In this document: piece by piece, positions 39,116 to 49,886 of the stretch
Layout of the letters: each line of letters opens with the position of its first letter
Position numbering within the stretch: position 1 is the stretch's first letter
From: Sulfuritalea sp.
GTDB lineage: Bacteria; Pseudomonadota; Gammaproteobacteria; Burkholderiales; Rhodocyclaceae
Direction: 5' to 3'
DNA length: 64,000 nt
Assembly (NCBI GenBank): GCA_016712985.1
Contig: JADJQA010000001.1
Coordinates: 1 to 64,000, forward strand
The notes under the pieces: generated by a model
The model's database searches: none
Told to the model about the DNA's origin: nothing
The model's input: only the letters and a program-made list of their open reading frames with translations
Position numbers and translations under genes: made by a program

Positions 39116-41859
39116 CTATTTCTGTTGCATTCCCGCAACACCGCGCAGTTCCGCCATCCTGGCTGGATCGAGCCGGCTTTCGGCGCGCGCCAGGGTTCGG
39201 TGCACGGCATCCAACTCATTCATGCGCTTCAAGAACCCTATTCTCTCCGAATAGGGTTCGACCTCGTTGGGAATGGCGTCTTCCATACGGTCGATCAATC
39301 GAAAGGCACCCCAAAAGTCCCCTGCATTGAACCTCAACTGCGCCCAGTTGCGCAGAAGGAGCGGCTGATTCGGAGATATCTCGTAGGCGCGGGCAAAGAG
39401 TTGGTCGGCCTCCTGCGCCGCGTCAACGCTCTCGGCCGGGGAAAGAGGCCGCAAGACGGCCAGCCCACGAATCTGCAAGGTATTGGCCAGCGCCAGGATA
39501 ATCCACGGATCATTGGGGAACATCGCCGCACTGGCTCGCGCCTGCTGTTCCGCAAGTGCCAGTTCGCGCTGGATTGCGGCAAAGCTCTCGGCGGATGCGC
39601 CGCGGCTGTTGATTTCAGTCATGGCGCGGCCAAGATGTTCGAAGGTCCGCTGCCGCTGGTACTGGCGTTCGTGGGGCATGGCCTCGATTGCGCTCAGCAG
39701 GATTCGCTCGCCGACTTCCGGTTGGCCCCGTGCGGCCCAGTTGGCGAGGCCGGAGGCAACGTCGGCCCGGATCGCGATCCAGGAGAACCAGCCTGCCAGA
39801 AGGGCCAGAGCCAGCAGGGGTGACGCTGCCAACCAGCGGCCGCGCATGCCGGGCGTTGCCCCGGCAAGCGCGGTTTTGCGCGCCCGCATCAGGCAAAGCC
39901 CGAGCAGGAACAGGGCGCCGAAGCCACCGAGCAATGCCAACCGGCCACCGTCGCTTTCGACGATGACCGGGCCGATCCAGCTTAACAAAGGCCAGTGGCA
40001 AAGTGCATACACGGCTGCGGGGGCGAGAACGGCAACAATCGTTGGGGCCAGCCTGCGAATGCCGCCTGCGCCGGGGGCACGCAGAACCCAGGCTCGCCAC
40101 GCCCCGAAGAACAGCAGCACCCCGATCGGAACCCCGCAAAGCCACCAGCGTCCCAGACCGTCGGGCCGCAGGCTCGAATCGAGCAACATCGCCGGCAGGA
40201 AGCTGGCGCAGGCGGCGACGAGCGGCAGAACCGGCGCCCATGAACCGTCCGCGCCCGTATCGCGCGCGCGTGTCCAGCTCCGCCGTCGCCGCTGCGACAG
40301 CATCGCCGCGACCGTGAGGATGAGCGCGGCCACCCCGAACGAAATCAGGCGCGTGGTCAATACAGGAATATTCACCTGCGCATCCAGCCAGAACACCAGC
40401 AGGGACGCGATCAGGCCGGCCAGCAGGACCCAGGGCGCGCTTTCGAACGAATGCCGTCGGGAAGCCCGCGGCGCGCGGCGCGCCATGAACATGCCATGAG
40501 AAACAGAAGCCAGGCGCCGCCGATGCCTAGACCGGCAGCGGGCGCCATGGCGGACGACAGTCCCGCGTAGCGCGCAAGCCCGGTGCCCGCGCCGGCGCCC
40601 GCCACCGACATGGCGAAAAACAGCCAATTCACCCCTGCCCCGGTCAAGCCGAACAGCGCCCGCGCCGCCGCCAGCACGACGACGGCGAAGAAGCCGCAAT
40701 ACACCAGCCAGCCGAGGAGCCCGTAGTTGAGGGCGATATCGAGCGTGTCAGCATGGAAACGGTCGTAGGAATTCGATTGCCAGTAGCCGTCGACCTGCAT
40801 CACCCTGTCGGGAAGGTGAGGGTAGTAATGCGTATAGCTCGACTCCGGGCCGAAGCCGATCAAGCGGACCTTCGCCGGGGCCTCGACGAAGGTCTCGGTG
40901 GCCGCCTCCCAGATTCCCAGCCGCGCCGCCGTGCTGCGCGATGCCAGCGAGGTGGCGGCGCTCGAACCGCCGCTTTCGAGGTTGTAGACGAGCCGGCTGA
41001 GGACCGGGACATCCTGCGCCCAGCGCTGGGCGGCCGACTGGGTGTTGATCAATGCCAGGATTGCGATCACCGTAGCCAGCAGCGTGCCGATGGCGACGAA
41101 GACCTTCTGCGATCGATTGAAGCCCGCCGCCAATGCCGCCAGCAGCAGAGTCCCGAGCAGGAAGGCAATTAGCGGGCCGCGGCTTTGCGTCAGCAGCAGG
41201 GCGACGAGCTAAAGCCGCCCACGGCCAGCCAGAACAGCAGCGCCGGTCCGCGGCGCTCCTGCCAGCCACGCACCATCGTCAGCGGCAGAAGCACCGCCAG
41301 GTAGGCGCCGAGAAATATCGGATTGCCCAGGGTGGCTTGCGGGCGGGTCAGGTCCAGGTTCACGACGAAGAAAAAGTCCAGGCCCAGACGCTGCTGAATT
41401 GCGTGGCCCGCGGGTATCACGCTGGCGAGCAGCATCAGATCGATCATGTCGGTCAGCCGCGCCGTACCCTGCGCGGAGGCCCAACCCAGCACGGCGAAGA
41501 AGAAGGCGACGTAGCTGCCCCAGGCGAGCAGTCCTCGCGCCGGTAGTAGCCGCCGAAAACAGCCACCGCAGGATTCTCCGAAAGCACGGTTGAAATTCCG
41601 CCCAGCACCAGAAAGTCGACAGGCAGGCGACGGCGATCCTTGTCGCCGCCGACGGCGTCTGGCCGAGCCAGCGCCAACCGCCGGTCAGCACGACGGAGGC
41701 CAGAGCGAGGAAGGCGAAGGGTTCCGCCAGCGAGTGCTTGGCGATTTCAAAGCCACGGTCCATCAGCGAGCTCATCAGGATCGGCACGGTGCCGAGAATG
41801 GCCAGCAGCAGGGCCTCGGCGAAATTCACCCAGAAAGTGTTCTTGTGCAAGGGCATCAT
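39116..41859 (-). pseudogene. O-antigen ligase/polymerase-like membrane protein, four frameshifts
   Basis: The gene starts at ATG 41859, overlapping the stop of the glycosyltransferase. Pieces in successive frames are WVNFAEALLLAILGTVPIL, LVLGGISTVLSENPAVAVFG, LLAWGSYVAFFFAVLGWASA, ATLGNPIFLGAYLAVLLPLT, LLLTQSRGPLIAFLLGT and a long C-terminal half of helices plus TPR-like sequence ending at 39116. The QSRGP motif and the GNPI loop are those of Wzy/WaaL-type and PglL-like proteins. The breaks lie near 41605, 41535, 41208 and 40480, three of them one lost base in a homopolymer. Repaired length is about 915 residues. It would polymerise or transfer a surface glycan. Confidence 0.8.
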
Positions 41860-42989
41860 GTACGGTCCTGAAAACGGCGCGGCCCGCGTCGCAACGACAG
41901 CCAGCGCGGCGAGCGAAAGCGCACGATGCGCATATAGGCATACACATAGGCAGCGGCAAACACCACGCAGCCGATCTGCAGCACCAGCGTGTTTTGCCAG
42001 AACATGACGGCGGGTGCAACACCCACCGAAGTGATGATCCACAGATAAGGCGACGTCAGCGCATTGCCCTGTTCGTGCCGGGCCGACAAGCCGGAGCCGA
42101 CCAGCCAGCGCACCAGGCGCTTGTAGATCAGGTGGTGCAGATGCGCCATGTCGGGCGTATGCGGACGGGATCGACGGAAAAAGACGCGGCGGTAGATCGA
42201 GAACAGCATTTCGCACACGGGGTAGCAACATACGAGCAGCGGGAACCACGGCGACACCTGCGGATTGCGCGCCACCAGCAGGATCAGCAGCTCGCCGATC
42301 CAGAAGCCCAGGAGATAGGCGCCGCCGTCGCCGAGATAAATCAGACCGCGCGGAAAATTGAATAGCATGAAGCCGGCGATGGCGCCGATCGCCGTGAGGG
42401 AGGCCGTCAGCACCAGCAGATCTCCCGCCTTGAAGGCGACATAGGCGATGCCAAGCAGAATCAGGCTGGCGACCCCGCCGGCCAGGCCGTTGAAACCGTC
42501 GATGATGTTGAACGCATTGATCAGGCCGGCCACCAGCACCAGCGAAAACACGATGGCCACAGCCGGCACGGCGAACGCGGCATCGACCAGCGGCACATCA
42601 AGGCGGACCACCCAGGTGTTCAGGAGGTATCCGCCCAGGGCCGCCGATACGAAGGCCGCCGCCAGGCGTATCGCCGGCCGCACGTTCTGCGTGAAATCAT
42701 CGACCACGCCGGCTACGAACACCGGCATGGCCGCCAGCAGCAGCAGCAAGCCGGCGCCGGCAATGGCTGCATCATCGAACAGCCTGAGCGCAAGGCTGAG
42801 CAGCAGGCCCGCCGCCACGCCCAAGCCGCCGGCGCGGCCCCATCCTTTCAAGTTGGATGCCCGCGTCCAGGCCGTCAGCCTGGCCCCGCCCGGCACAGCC
42901 CTGCCCGCCCGCGCGCCGGCCAGCGTGCGCCGCACGATGAACAAGGTCACCAGCAAAGCCGCCACCAGCGCTACAAGAATGAATGCCAT
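41856..42989 (-). CDS. Glycosyltransferase family 4 (WecA/WbpL-like) undecaprenyl-phosphate sugar-1-phosphate transferase
   Basis: This 377-residue polytopic membrane protein has the catalytic motifs of the MraY/WecA superfamily: AGVVDDFTQNVRPAIRL with the paired Asp, NAFNIIDGFNGLAGGVAS, IYLGDGGAYLLGFWIGEL and the cytoplasmic His-rich loop PHTPDMAHLHHLIYKRLVR. Such enzymes attach the first sugar phosphate to the lipid carrier for O-antigen or capsule synthesis. The sugar is unknown. Its stop overlaps the start of the polymerase-like gene, which supports one glycan pathway. Confidence 0.9.
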   Translation of the reverse strand: MAFILVALVAALLVTLFIVRRTLAGARAGRAVPGGARLTAWTRASNLKGWGRAGGLGVAAGLLLSLALRLFDDAAIAGAGLLLLLAAMPVFVAGVVDDFTQNVRPAIRLAAAFVSAALGGYLLNTWVVRLDVPLVDAAFAVPAVAIVFSLVLVAGLINAFNIIDGFNGLAGGVASLILLGIAYVAFKAGDLLVLTASLTAIGAIAGFMLFNFPRGLIYLGDGGAYLLGFWIGELLILLVARNPQVSPWFPLLVCCYPVCEMLFSIYRRVFFRRSRPHTPDMAHLHHLIYKRLVRWLVGSGLSARHEQGNALTSPYLWIITSVGVAPAVMFWQNTLVLQIGCVVFAAAYVYAYMRIVRFRSPRWLSLRRGPRRFQDRT

Positions 42990-43114
42990 CTACTGTCCGG
43001 CGCCCCGGCGCCATGCCCTCCGATATCAAGAGCGGATCATGATTCACGAACCATCCTTAATCCAACAGATCGGCGTAGCGGCCCGGTCCGCCGGACCGCC
43101 GCGGCAAATCCTCC

Positions 43115-44574
43115 CTACAGCCTCAACTTGCGCCCATTGCCGCACAACAGGTTGCGCCCACCGACGTTCATCAAGATCATCGCCTCATACTCTCCTGCCG
43201 GCAGATTCTCGGCGGAGACCAATGCCCGATAGCCGGACTTGACGAATGCTGCCTGCCCGAGATATTTGGCCACGTCGGGGCGATCTTCCGGGATCGTGGC
43301 GGCATAGAAGCGGCGACCACTGGAGTTCTCCAGGCGCAAATAGGTAGCCTCGGGCAACATCTTCGCTTCGTCATCCACTGCCCAGCCATTGATCCGGATC
43401 GATTTTTGGTCCTTGACAGCCAGCACCTGGTTTCCCAGAGCTGGCCATCCAGGGTGTCCATATAGCAGCCTGAGCCGAAACTGAAAGACTGCCCTTCCAC
43501 GAAGGAAGGAATCTCCGCGGCCAACTTGACCGGCAGCTCCCTTGCCTGGTTCGCAGCGGGAGCAGCACCCGGCGCCGCGGGAAGTTTCGCGGCGACAACC
43601 GCCGGTACAGGCTTTGCAGACAAAGTCGTGCCAGCGGGTGCGGGGGTCGGCGCAGGTGCCGGTGCCTGCCCCAGCGCGGACGCCAGTGCCGACTTCAACG
43701 CCGATGCCAGAGAGAAAACCGATGATGTTGCGGATTCGGATGCGGGCGCTTTGGCCGGTGGCGGCGCCGGGTTCGGTGCCGGCGCCGTGGCCGGAGCTGT
43801 TGCTACCGTGGCCACGGGTGCCGACTCGGCCGGTTTCACTGGTGGCGGCGTCACGGGTGGAACCGGCAAAGATGCAGCCTGCTGCTGCGCCATCGGTGGC
43901 GCCGCCGGAGGCGAGACTGGAGTTTCAGGCGAAGCGACCGGTTCCACCCGTTTCGAAGGCGGGGAATCGGCAAGGACCTCAGTAGGCCGGGTGTCCCGTG
44001 CCAGCGCCGTCAGAGACTGCTCTTTCAATGCAGGAGTCAGAATACGGGTGCTGAAATTTACGCTGTATTGGCTCCAGGAGGTCACGGCGACCGGCCTCGG
44101 CGCGCCCACCGCAGAGCCATGCACGAACTCCAAAGTGGCAATGCCCGACGTGAAATTCGGGCTGTCGCTGAACTTTTCGAAACTTTCCCGCTTCCATTGG
44201 CCGGTGCGAACGCCCTTGTTCGCGGTTCCCGACAGGAAGTGGGCAAACTTCCTTGTCCGCCCGCCAATCACTGATTGGCCTTCTTCGCGCAATACGCCAA
44301 GACCGGAAATAAACCCGTTCTTGCAGACGCCTTGCCACGTCACGGTGCCTCGCGATGCAATCTCTTTCATCCGCTTTGCCGCCGACTCGGATGACCACAG
44401 CTTGCAGCCTCGCGAATCCGCAAACACGACCAGCCCCGCGTTCGCCCCTGCAGGCTTGCCTTTCGCCGCCTTGCCTGCATTTTGCCTGGCCGCCTCTGCA
44501 GCCGGAACAAGGGCCACGAGGACACCGACCATCACAATCCACATCCTGCCTGACATCGCCATACCAGCCGCCAT
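43115..44574 (-). pseudogene. Exported Pro/Ala-rich protein with unknown C-terminal domain, one-base frameshift
   Basis: The product has a signal peptide (MWIVMVGVLVALVPAAEA), a first domain at about residues 45-180 (GCKLWSSESAAKRMKEIASR, CKNGFISGLGVLREEG), and a Pro/Ala/Val-rich linker at about 200-340. A C-terminal domain contains INGWAVDDEAKMLPEATYLR and YLGQAAFVKSGYRALVSAEN. That domain lies in another frame. One G is missing from a GGG run near 43440 (DGQLWGNQVLAVKDQ after repair). Repaired length is about 486. No family is recognised. It precedes the glycosyltransferase and may belong to the glycan system. Confidence 0.65.
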
Positions 44575-44900
44575 CTTTCGGAAAATTCGCGAATTGGCGC
44601 AATGTACCGATCGGCTCGCTCGGTCGATTCAGGGAAAAAGCATGGAATTACCCGCTTGCGCTTGCGCCCCGACCGGTTGCCCATGCAAGCAGCGACAAGG
44701 CAGGATTGCTCGGCGACAGGCGACGTTCCTGTTGCATCGGAAACATTGCCTGGCCGATTATCCCATCCCCACCCCGACCCTTGAAGACAAGCAGGAGGCT
44801 GCGCTGACGCTGCGCGCGACCTGCACATCCGATTGCGCCCGAGCGCGGCGCCGCAACGGATTCGGCCGAAGGGCGGCGTAGAATCCGGCGACCACCACCC
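44575..44900. other. Intergenic region between divergent units
   Basis: About 325 bases separate the exported-protein gene from the rightward dehydrogenase gene. No gene, terminator or clear promoter boxes were seen. It should hold the promoter of the three-gene unit that follows. Confidence 0.4.
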
Positions 44901-46316
44901 ATGCCGGAGATCGCCATGAACGCTCCCGCCGACCGCCCTCCGCTGCCGCAGAAGCTCGCCGTGGCGCTGGCCTCCCGCTTCGGCTCGCGCTTCTCCGTCG
45001 CCGCCGCGGTGAGGCTGCATCACGGCAAGGACGAATCCACCTACGCACCGATGCCGCCGGATGCGGTGGTATTCGCCGAATCCACTGCGGAAGTCGCGGA
45101 AATCGTCGGTCTGTGCCACGGCAATCGCGCGCCAGTCATCGCCTTTGGCACCGGCACCTCGCTGGAGGGTCACCTGCTGGCGGTGCACGGCGGCGTCTGC
45201 ATCGACCTCTCGGCGCTCAACCAGGTCGTCGCCGTACGCCAGGAAGACCTTGACGCCACGGTGCAATGCGGCGTCACGCGCAAGGCGCTCAACGCCGCCC
45301 TGAACGGTACCGGTCTGTTCTTCCCGATCGATCCGGGAGCGGACGCCAGCCTCGGCGGCATGGCCGCAACCCGTGCTTCGGGAACCAACGCGGTGCGCTA
45401 CGGCACCATGCGCGAGAATGTCCTGGGCATGACGGTGGTGTTGCCCGACGGCCGCATCCTCAAGACCGGCGGCCGTGCACGCAAGTCCGCCGCCGGCTAT
45501 GACCTGACGCGGCTGATGGTCGGCTCCGAAGGTACGCTGGGCATCATCACTGAACTGACGGTGCGGCTGTATCCGATTCCGGAGGCGATTTCCAGCGCCG
45601 TTTGCGCATTCCCGAGCCTGGCGGCGGCGGTCAAGGCGGTGATCGAGACCATCCAGCTTGGCGTCCCGGTGGCCCGCATCGAGTTGCTCGACGCTCTGGC
45701 AATTACCGCCATCAACCGCCACAGCAAGACCACGCTGCGCGAGGCACCGACCTTGTTCTTCGAGTTTCACGGCTCGCCCGCGGGGGTCAAGGAGCAGGCG
45801 GAGACGGTGCAGGGCATTGCCTCCGAGCATGGCGGCCAGGATTTCGAGTGGGCGACGCGCCCCGAGGATCGCAGCCGGCTGTGGCAGGCGCGGCACGACG
45901 CCTACTACGCCGGTCTCGGCCTCAGGCCCGGCTGCCGCACCCTGACGACCGATGTCTGCGTACCGATCTCGCGGCTGGCAGATTGCATCGCCGAGACCTA
46001 TCTGGACCTCGAAGCGACCGGACTCACCGCCCCGCTGGTGGGCCATGTCGGTGACGGCAACTTCCACCTGCTGTTGCTGGTCGATCCGGACGACGACGAG
46101 GAACTCGCGCGCGCCAAGGGCTTCGCCTCGCGCCTGGCGCAGCGCGCCATCGGCATGGACGGCACCTGCACCGGCGAGCACGGCATTGGGATCGGCAAGC
46201 AGGGCTACATGGCACTCGAGCACGGGGATGTGGCCATCGATTTGATGCGCGCGTTGAAGCGCGCGATCGATCCCGACAACATTTTCAATCCGGGCAAGAT
46301 CCTGCCCGCACCATGA
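44901..46316 (+). CDS. FAD-linked D-2-hydroxyacid dehydrogenase (D-lactate dehydrogenase, cytochrome-type, like)
   Basis: This protein of up to 471 residues (ATG 44901 or 44916) belongs to the vanillyl-alcohol-oxidase flavin family. It shows VIAFGTGTSLEGHLLAVHGG near residue 80, GGMAATRASGTNAVRYGTMR, VGSEGTLGIITELTVRLYP, and the metal-binding GHVGDGNFHLLLLV with CTGEHGIGIGKQGYM at the C-terminus. Relatives oxidise D-lactate, glycolate or longer 2-hydroxyacids and pass electrons to the respiratory chain. Its TGA overlaps the ATG of the fused 2-oxoacid oxidoreductase, so the product 2-oxoacid may be handed to that enzyme. Confidence 0.9.
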   Translation: MPEIAMNAPADRPPLPQKLAVALASRFGSRFSVAAAVRLHHGKDESTYAPMPPDAVVFAESTAEVAEIVGLCHGNRAPVIAFGTGTSLEGHLLAVHGGVCIDLSALNQVVAVRQEDLDATVQCGVTRKALNAALNGTGLFFPIDPGADASLGGMAATRASGTNAVRYGTMRENVLGMTVVLPDGRILKTGGRARKSAAGYDLTRLMVGSEGTLGIITELTVRLYPIPEAISSAVCAFPSLAAAVKAVIETIQLGVPVARIELLDALAITAINRHSKTTLREAPTLFFEFHGSPAGVKEQAETVQGIASEHGGQDFEWATRPEDRSRLWQARHDAYYAGLGLRPGCRTLTTDVCVPISRLADCIAETYLDLEATGLTAPLVGHVGDGNFHLLLLVDPDDDEELARAKGFASRLAQRAIGMDGTCTGEHGIGIGKQGYMALEHGDVAIDLMRALKRAIDPDNIFNPGKILPAP

Positions 46317-49300
46317 ACGCGCCGCTGCGCAACCTCACCCTTGAGGACAAATACGCGCTGAGCCGGGGGCGGGTGTTTCTCACCGGCACCCAGGCCCTGG
46401 TCCGACTGCTGTTGCTGCAGCATCAGCGCGATGCGCTGGCCGGACTGAACACCGCCGGCTATGTGTCAGGCTACCGCGGCTCGCCCGTGGGCGGACTGGA
46501 TCAGGCCTTGTGGAAGGCCAAGACGCATCTGCAGCGAAACCAGATCGTGTTCCAGCCGGGCGTCAATGAAGATCTCGCGGCCACGGCACTGTGGGGCACG
46601 CAGCAAGTCAATCTTTCACCCGGCGCCCGCCATGACGGCGTCTTTGGCATGTGGTACGGCAAGGGGCCGGGGGTGGATCGTTGCGGCGATGTCTTCAAGC
46701 ACGCCAATTCCGCCGGCACCGCGAAACACGGCGGCGTGCTGGTGGTGGCCGGCGACGATCACGCCGCGCGCTCGTCCACGGTGGCGCATCAGTCCGAGCA
46801 CGCCTTCAAGGCGGCGATGATCCCCGTGCTGGTACCGGCGGGGGTGCAGGACTACCTCGACCTCGGCCTGCACGGCTGGGCGATGAGCCGCTATTCCGGG
46901 TGCTGGGTCGGCTTCAAGGCGGTGGCCGATACCATTGAATCCTCGGCGTCGGTGGATGTTTCGCCGGACCGCGTGCAGATCGTGCTGCCCGACGATTACG
47001 CCCTGCCGGCGGAAGGCCTCAACATCCGCTGGCCCGACGACCGCGTGTCGCAGGAAGCGCGGCTGCTGGACCACAAACTGTATGCCGCACTGGCCTATTG
47101 CCGCGCCAACCGACTGAACCAGATAGTCATCGATGCACCCTCATCCGGCAAACCCGCGCGGCTGGGCATCATCACCACCGGCAAGTCCTACCTCGATGTG
47201 CGCCAGGCTTTCGACGATCTTGGCATCGACGATGCGCTCGCCGCGGAGATCGGCATCCGGCTCTACAAGATCGGCATGGTCTGGCCACTCGAGTCGGCTG
47301 GCGTGCGCCGCTTCGCCGAAGGGCTGGAAGAAATCCTGGTGGTCGAAGAGAAACGCCAGTTGATCGAGTACCAGTTGAAGGAAGAGCTCTACAACTGGCG
47401 CGAGGACGTGCGCCCGCGCGTGATCGGCAAGTTCGACGAAAAAGGCGAGTGGGCGCTGCCACATGGCCGCTGGCTGCTGCCAGCCGCGGGGGAGCTGTCA
47501 CCGGCGCAGATCGCCCGCGTCATCGCGGAACGCATCGGCCGTCATTTCACCTCGCCGCGCATACGCGAACGGCTGGCAGTTATTGACGCGAAGGAGCGCT
47601 CGGCCGCGCCGGTGATCCCGATTGCGCGGACACCCTACTTCTGCCCTGGCTGTCCGCACAACACCTCGACCCGCGTGCCCGCAGGCTCGCGCGCGCTGGC
47701 CGGGATAGGCTGCCATTACATGGTGCTGTGGATGAACCGGGACACCACCACGTTTTGCCATATGGGCGGGGAAGGCGCGGCCTGGATGGGACAGGCGCCG
47801 TTTACCGAACAGCGACATGTCTTCGCCAACCTCGGCGACGGCACCTACTTTCATTCCGGCGTGCTTGCCGTACGAGCCGCCGTGGCGGCATTCAACGGCC
47901 CGATCCCCCTCACCGTGGGCGGGGATGATGGCGGCTCGCCTGGCTCGAAAGCCGAGCGCAAGGGGCTTACTTTCAAGGTCCTCTACAACGATGCCGTGGC
48001 GATGACCGGCGGCCAGCCGGTGGATGGCAGCCTGACGGTGCCGCAGCTCGCCGCGCAACTCCAGGCGGAAGGCGTGCATCACCTGGTGGTGGTCACCGAC
48101 GGCACATCGCGCGCCTGGGGCCCCGCCGACCTGCCGCACGGCGTGTCGATCCGGCATCGCGATGAGCTCGATGCCATCCAGCGCGAGATGCGCGAATGCC
48201 CCGGCGTTTCGGCGATCATCTACGACCAGACCTGCGCCGCGGAAAAGCGCCGCCGCAGGAAGCGCGGCAAGATGGTCGATCCGCCGCGCCGCCTGTTCAT
48301 CAACGAAGCGGTGTGCGAGGGCTGCGGCGATTGCGGGGTACAGTCGAACTGCCTCGCCCTGGTGCCGGTGGAAACGGAATTCGGCCGCAAGCGCGCGATC
48401 GACCAGTCGGCCTGCAACAAGGACTATTCCTGCGAGAAGGGCTTCTGCCCGAGCTTCGTTTCGGTCCTCGGCGGCAGCATGAAGAAGGGCCGCGGCCTGG
48501 CGGACTCAGGCGATGATGCATTCGGCGTCCCGCCGGCGCCGACTCTCGCCGCGACCACCGCGCCCTATGGCATTCTGATCACCGGTGTCGGCGGCACCGG
48601 CGTGGTCACCATCGGCGCCCTGATCGGCATGGCCGCGCACATCGACGGCAAGGGCGTCACCGTGCTCGACATGACCGGACTGGCGCAAAAGGGTGGGGCC
48701 GTCCTTTGCCATGTACGCATCTGCGACGATCCCGATGCCATTCATGCCGTGCGCATTGCCACCGGCGAAGCGGATGCGGTGATCGGCGGCGACATGATCG
48801 TCACCGCCTCGCCGGACGCCCTGACGCGCATGCAGGCCGGCCGCACGCGCGTGGTGGTGAATTGTGCGGAGACCCCGACGGCCGACTTCACGCGCAATCC
48901 GGATTGGCAGTTCCCTCTGGCGCGGATGCAGGCGGTGGTCAAGGAAACCGTTGGCGCCGGCGCCGCGCATTTCGTCGACGCCTCGGACCTCGCCCTGCGG
49001 CTGCTGGGGGATTCGATCGCCAGCAACCTGTTCCTGCTCGGTTGCGCCTGGCAGCAGGGCCTGGTGCCGGTATCCGCGGAGGCTATCGACCGCGCCATCG
49101 AGCTCAACGGCACGGCCGTGCAGATGAGTCGCGCCGCGTTTCTCTGGGGCCGGCGCGCGGCACACGATCCGGCGGCGGTTGCGGCGCATGCGCGACCAGA
49201 CGCGGATGGGGCGCCGTCCGACAGGATGCCTTCAGCGCTGCGCTCAACGTCCAGCGGAACGCTTGACGATCTGATTGACAGGCGCGTGCGCTTTCTCACT

Positions 49301-49886
49301 GACTATCAGGATGCCGCCTACGCCGCCCGTTACCGGGCGCAGGTCGAGAAGGTCCGCGCCGCTGAAGCGGTGATCAATTCATCGCAACTCACCGAGGCTG
49401 TCGCGCACAACCTGTTCAAGCTGATGGCGATCAAGGATGAATACGAAGTCGCACGGCTGTATGCCGAAACCGACTTCCTGCAGCAGATTCGCGAGCGCTT
49501 CGAAGGCGACTACACTGAGATTCCACCTTGCGCCGCCGCTGCTCGCCCGCCCAGATCCGACGACCGGGATGGTGAAAAAAATCGCCTTCGGCCCGTGGAT
49601 GCTGAGCGCCTTCAAATGGCTGGCGAAAGTTCGTGGTTTGCGCGGATCGCGCTGGGACATTTTCGGGCACAGCAAGGAGCGCCGACTGGAGCGCGCCTTG
49701 CTGGCGGACTACGAAGCCGATCTCGCCGCGCTGCCGGCCACGCTGGAGCGGACCACGCTGGGCGACGCCATTGCACTGGTCAGCCTGCCAGAGAAGATTC
49801 GCGGCTTTGGCCATGTCAAGCGGCGCAACATCGATGCCGCCTTGCCGGAACGCGCGGCCTTGCGCGCCCGGCTCGGGCTGGTTTGA
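46313..49886 (+). pseudogene. Fused indolepyruvate ferredoxin oxidoreductase family protein, frameshifted near the 3' end
   Basis: The start overlaps the upstream stop (ATGA). The single chain combines the IorA-like core (NTAGYVSGYRGSPVGGLDQA, then HVFANLGDGTYFHSGVLAV as thiamine site), an Fe-S region (EAVCEGCGDCGVQSNCLAL, CNKDYSCEKGFCPSF) and an IorB-like domain (ILITGVGGTGVVTIGALIGM). A C-terminal DUF6537-type domain closes it. After FEGDYT (near 49516) the family sequence moves to another frame (LRFHLAPPLLARPDPTTG, MVKKIAFGPWML) and stops at 49886. Two bases appear lost, or one gained. Repaired length is about 1191 residues. Relatives oxidise arylpyruvates or other 2-oxoacids. Confidence 0.85.

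Noticed and set aside
44532..46223. Open frame of 563 codons antisense to the FAD-linked dehydrogenase
   Set aside because: The dehydrogenase is full length with conserved flavin motifs. The antisense frame is compositionally a shadow.
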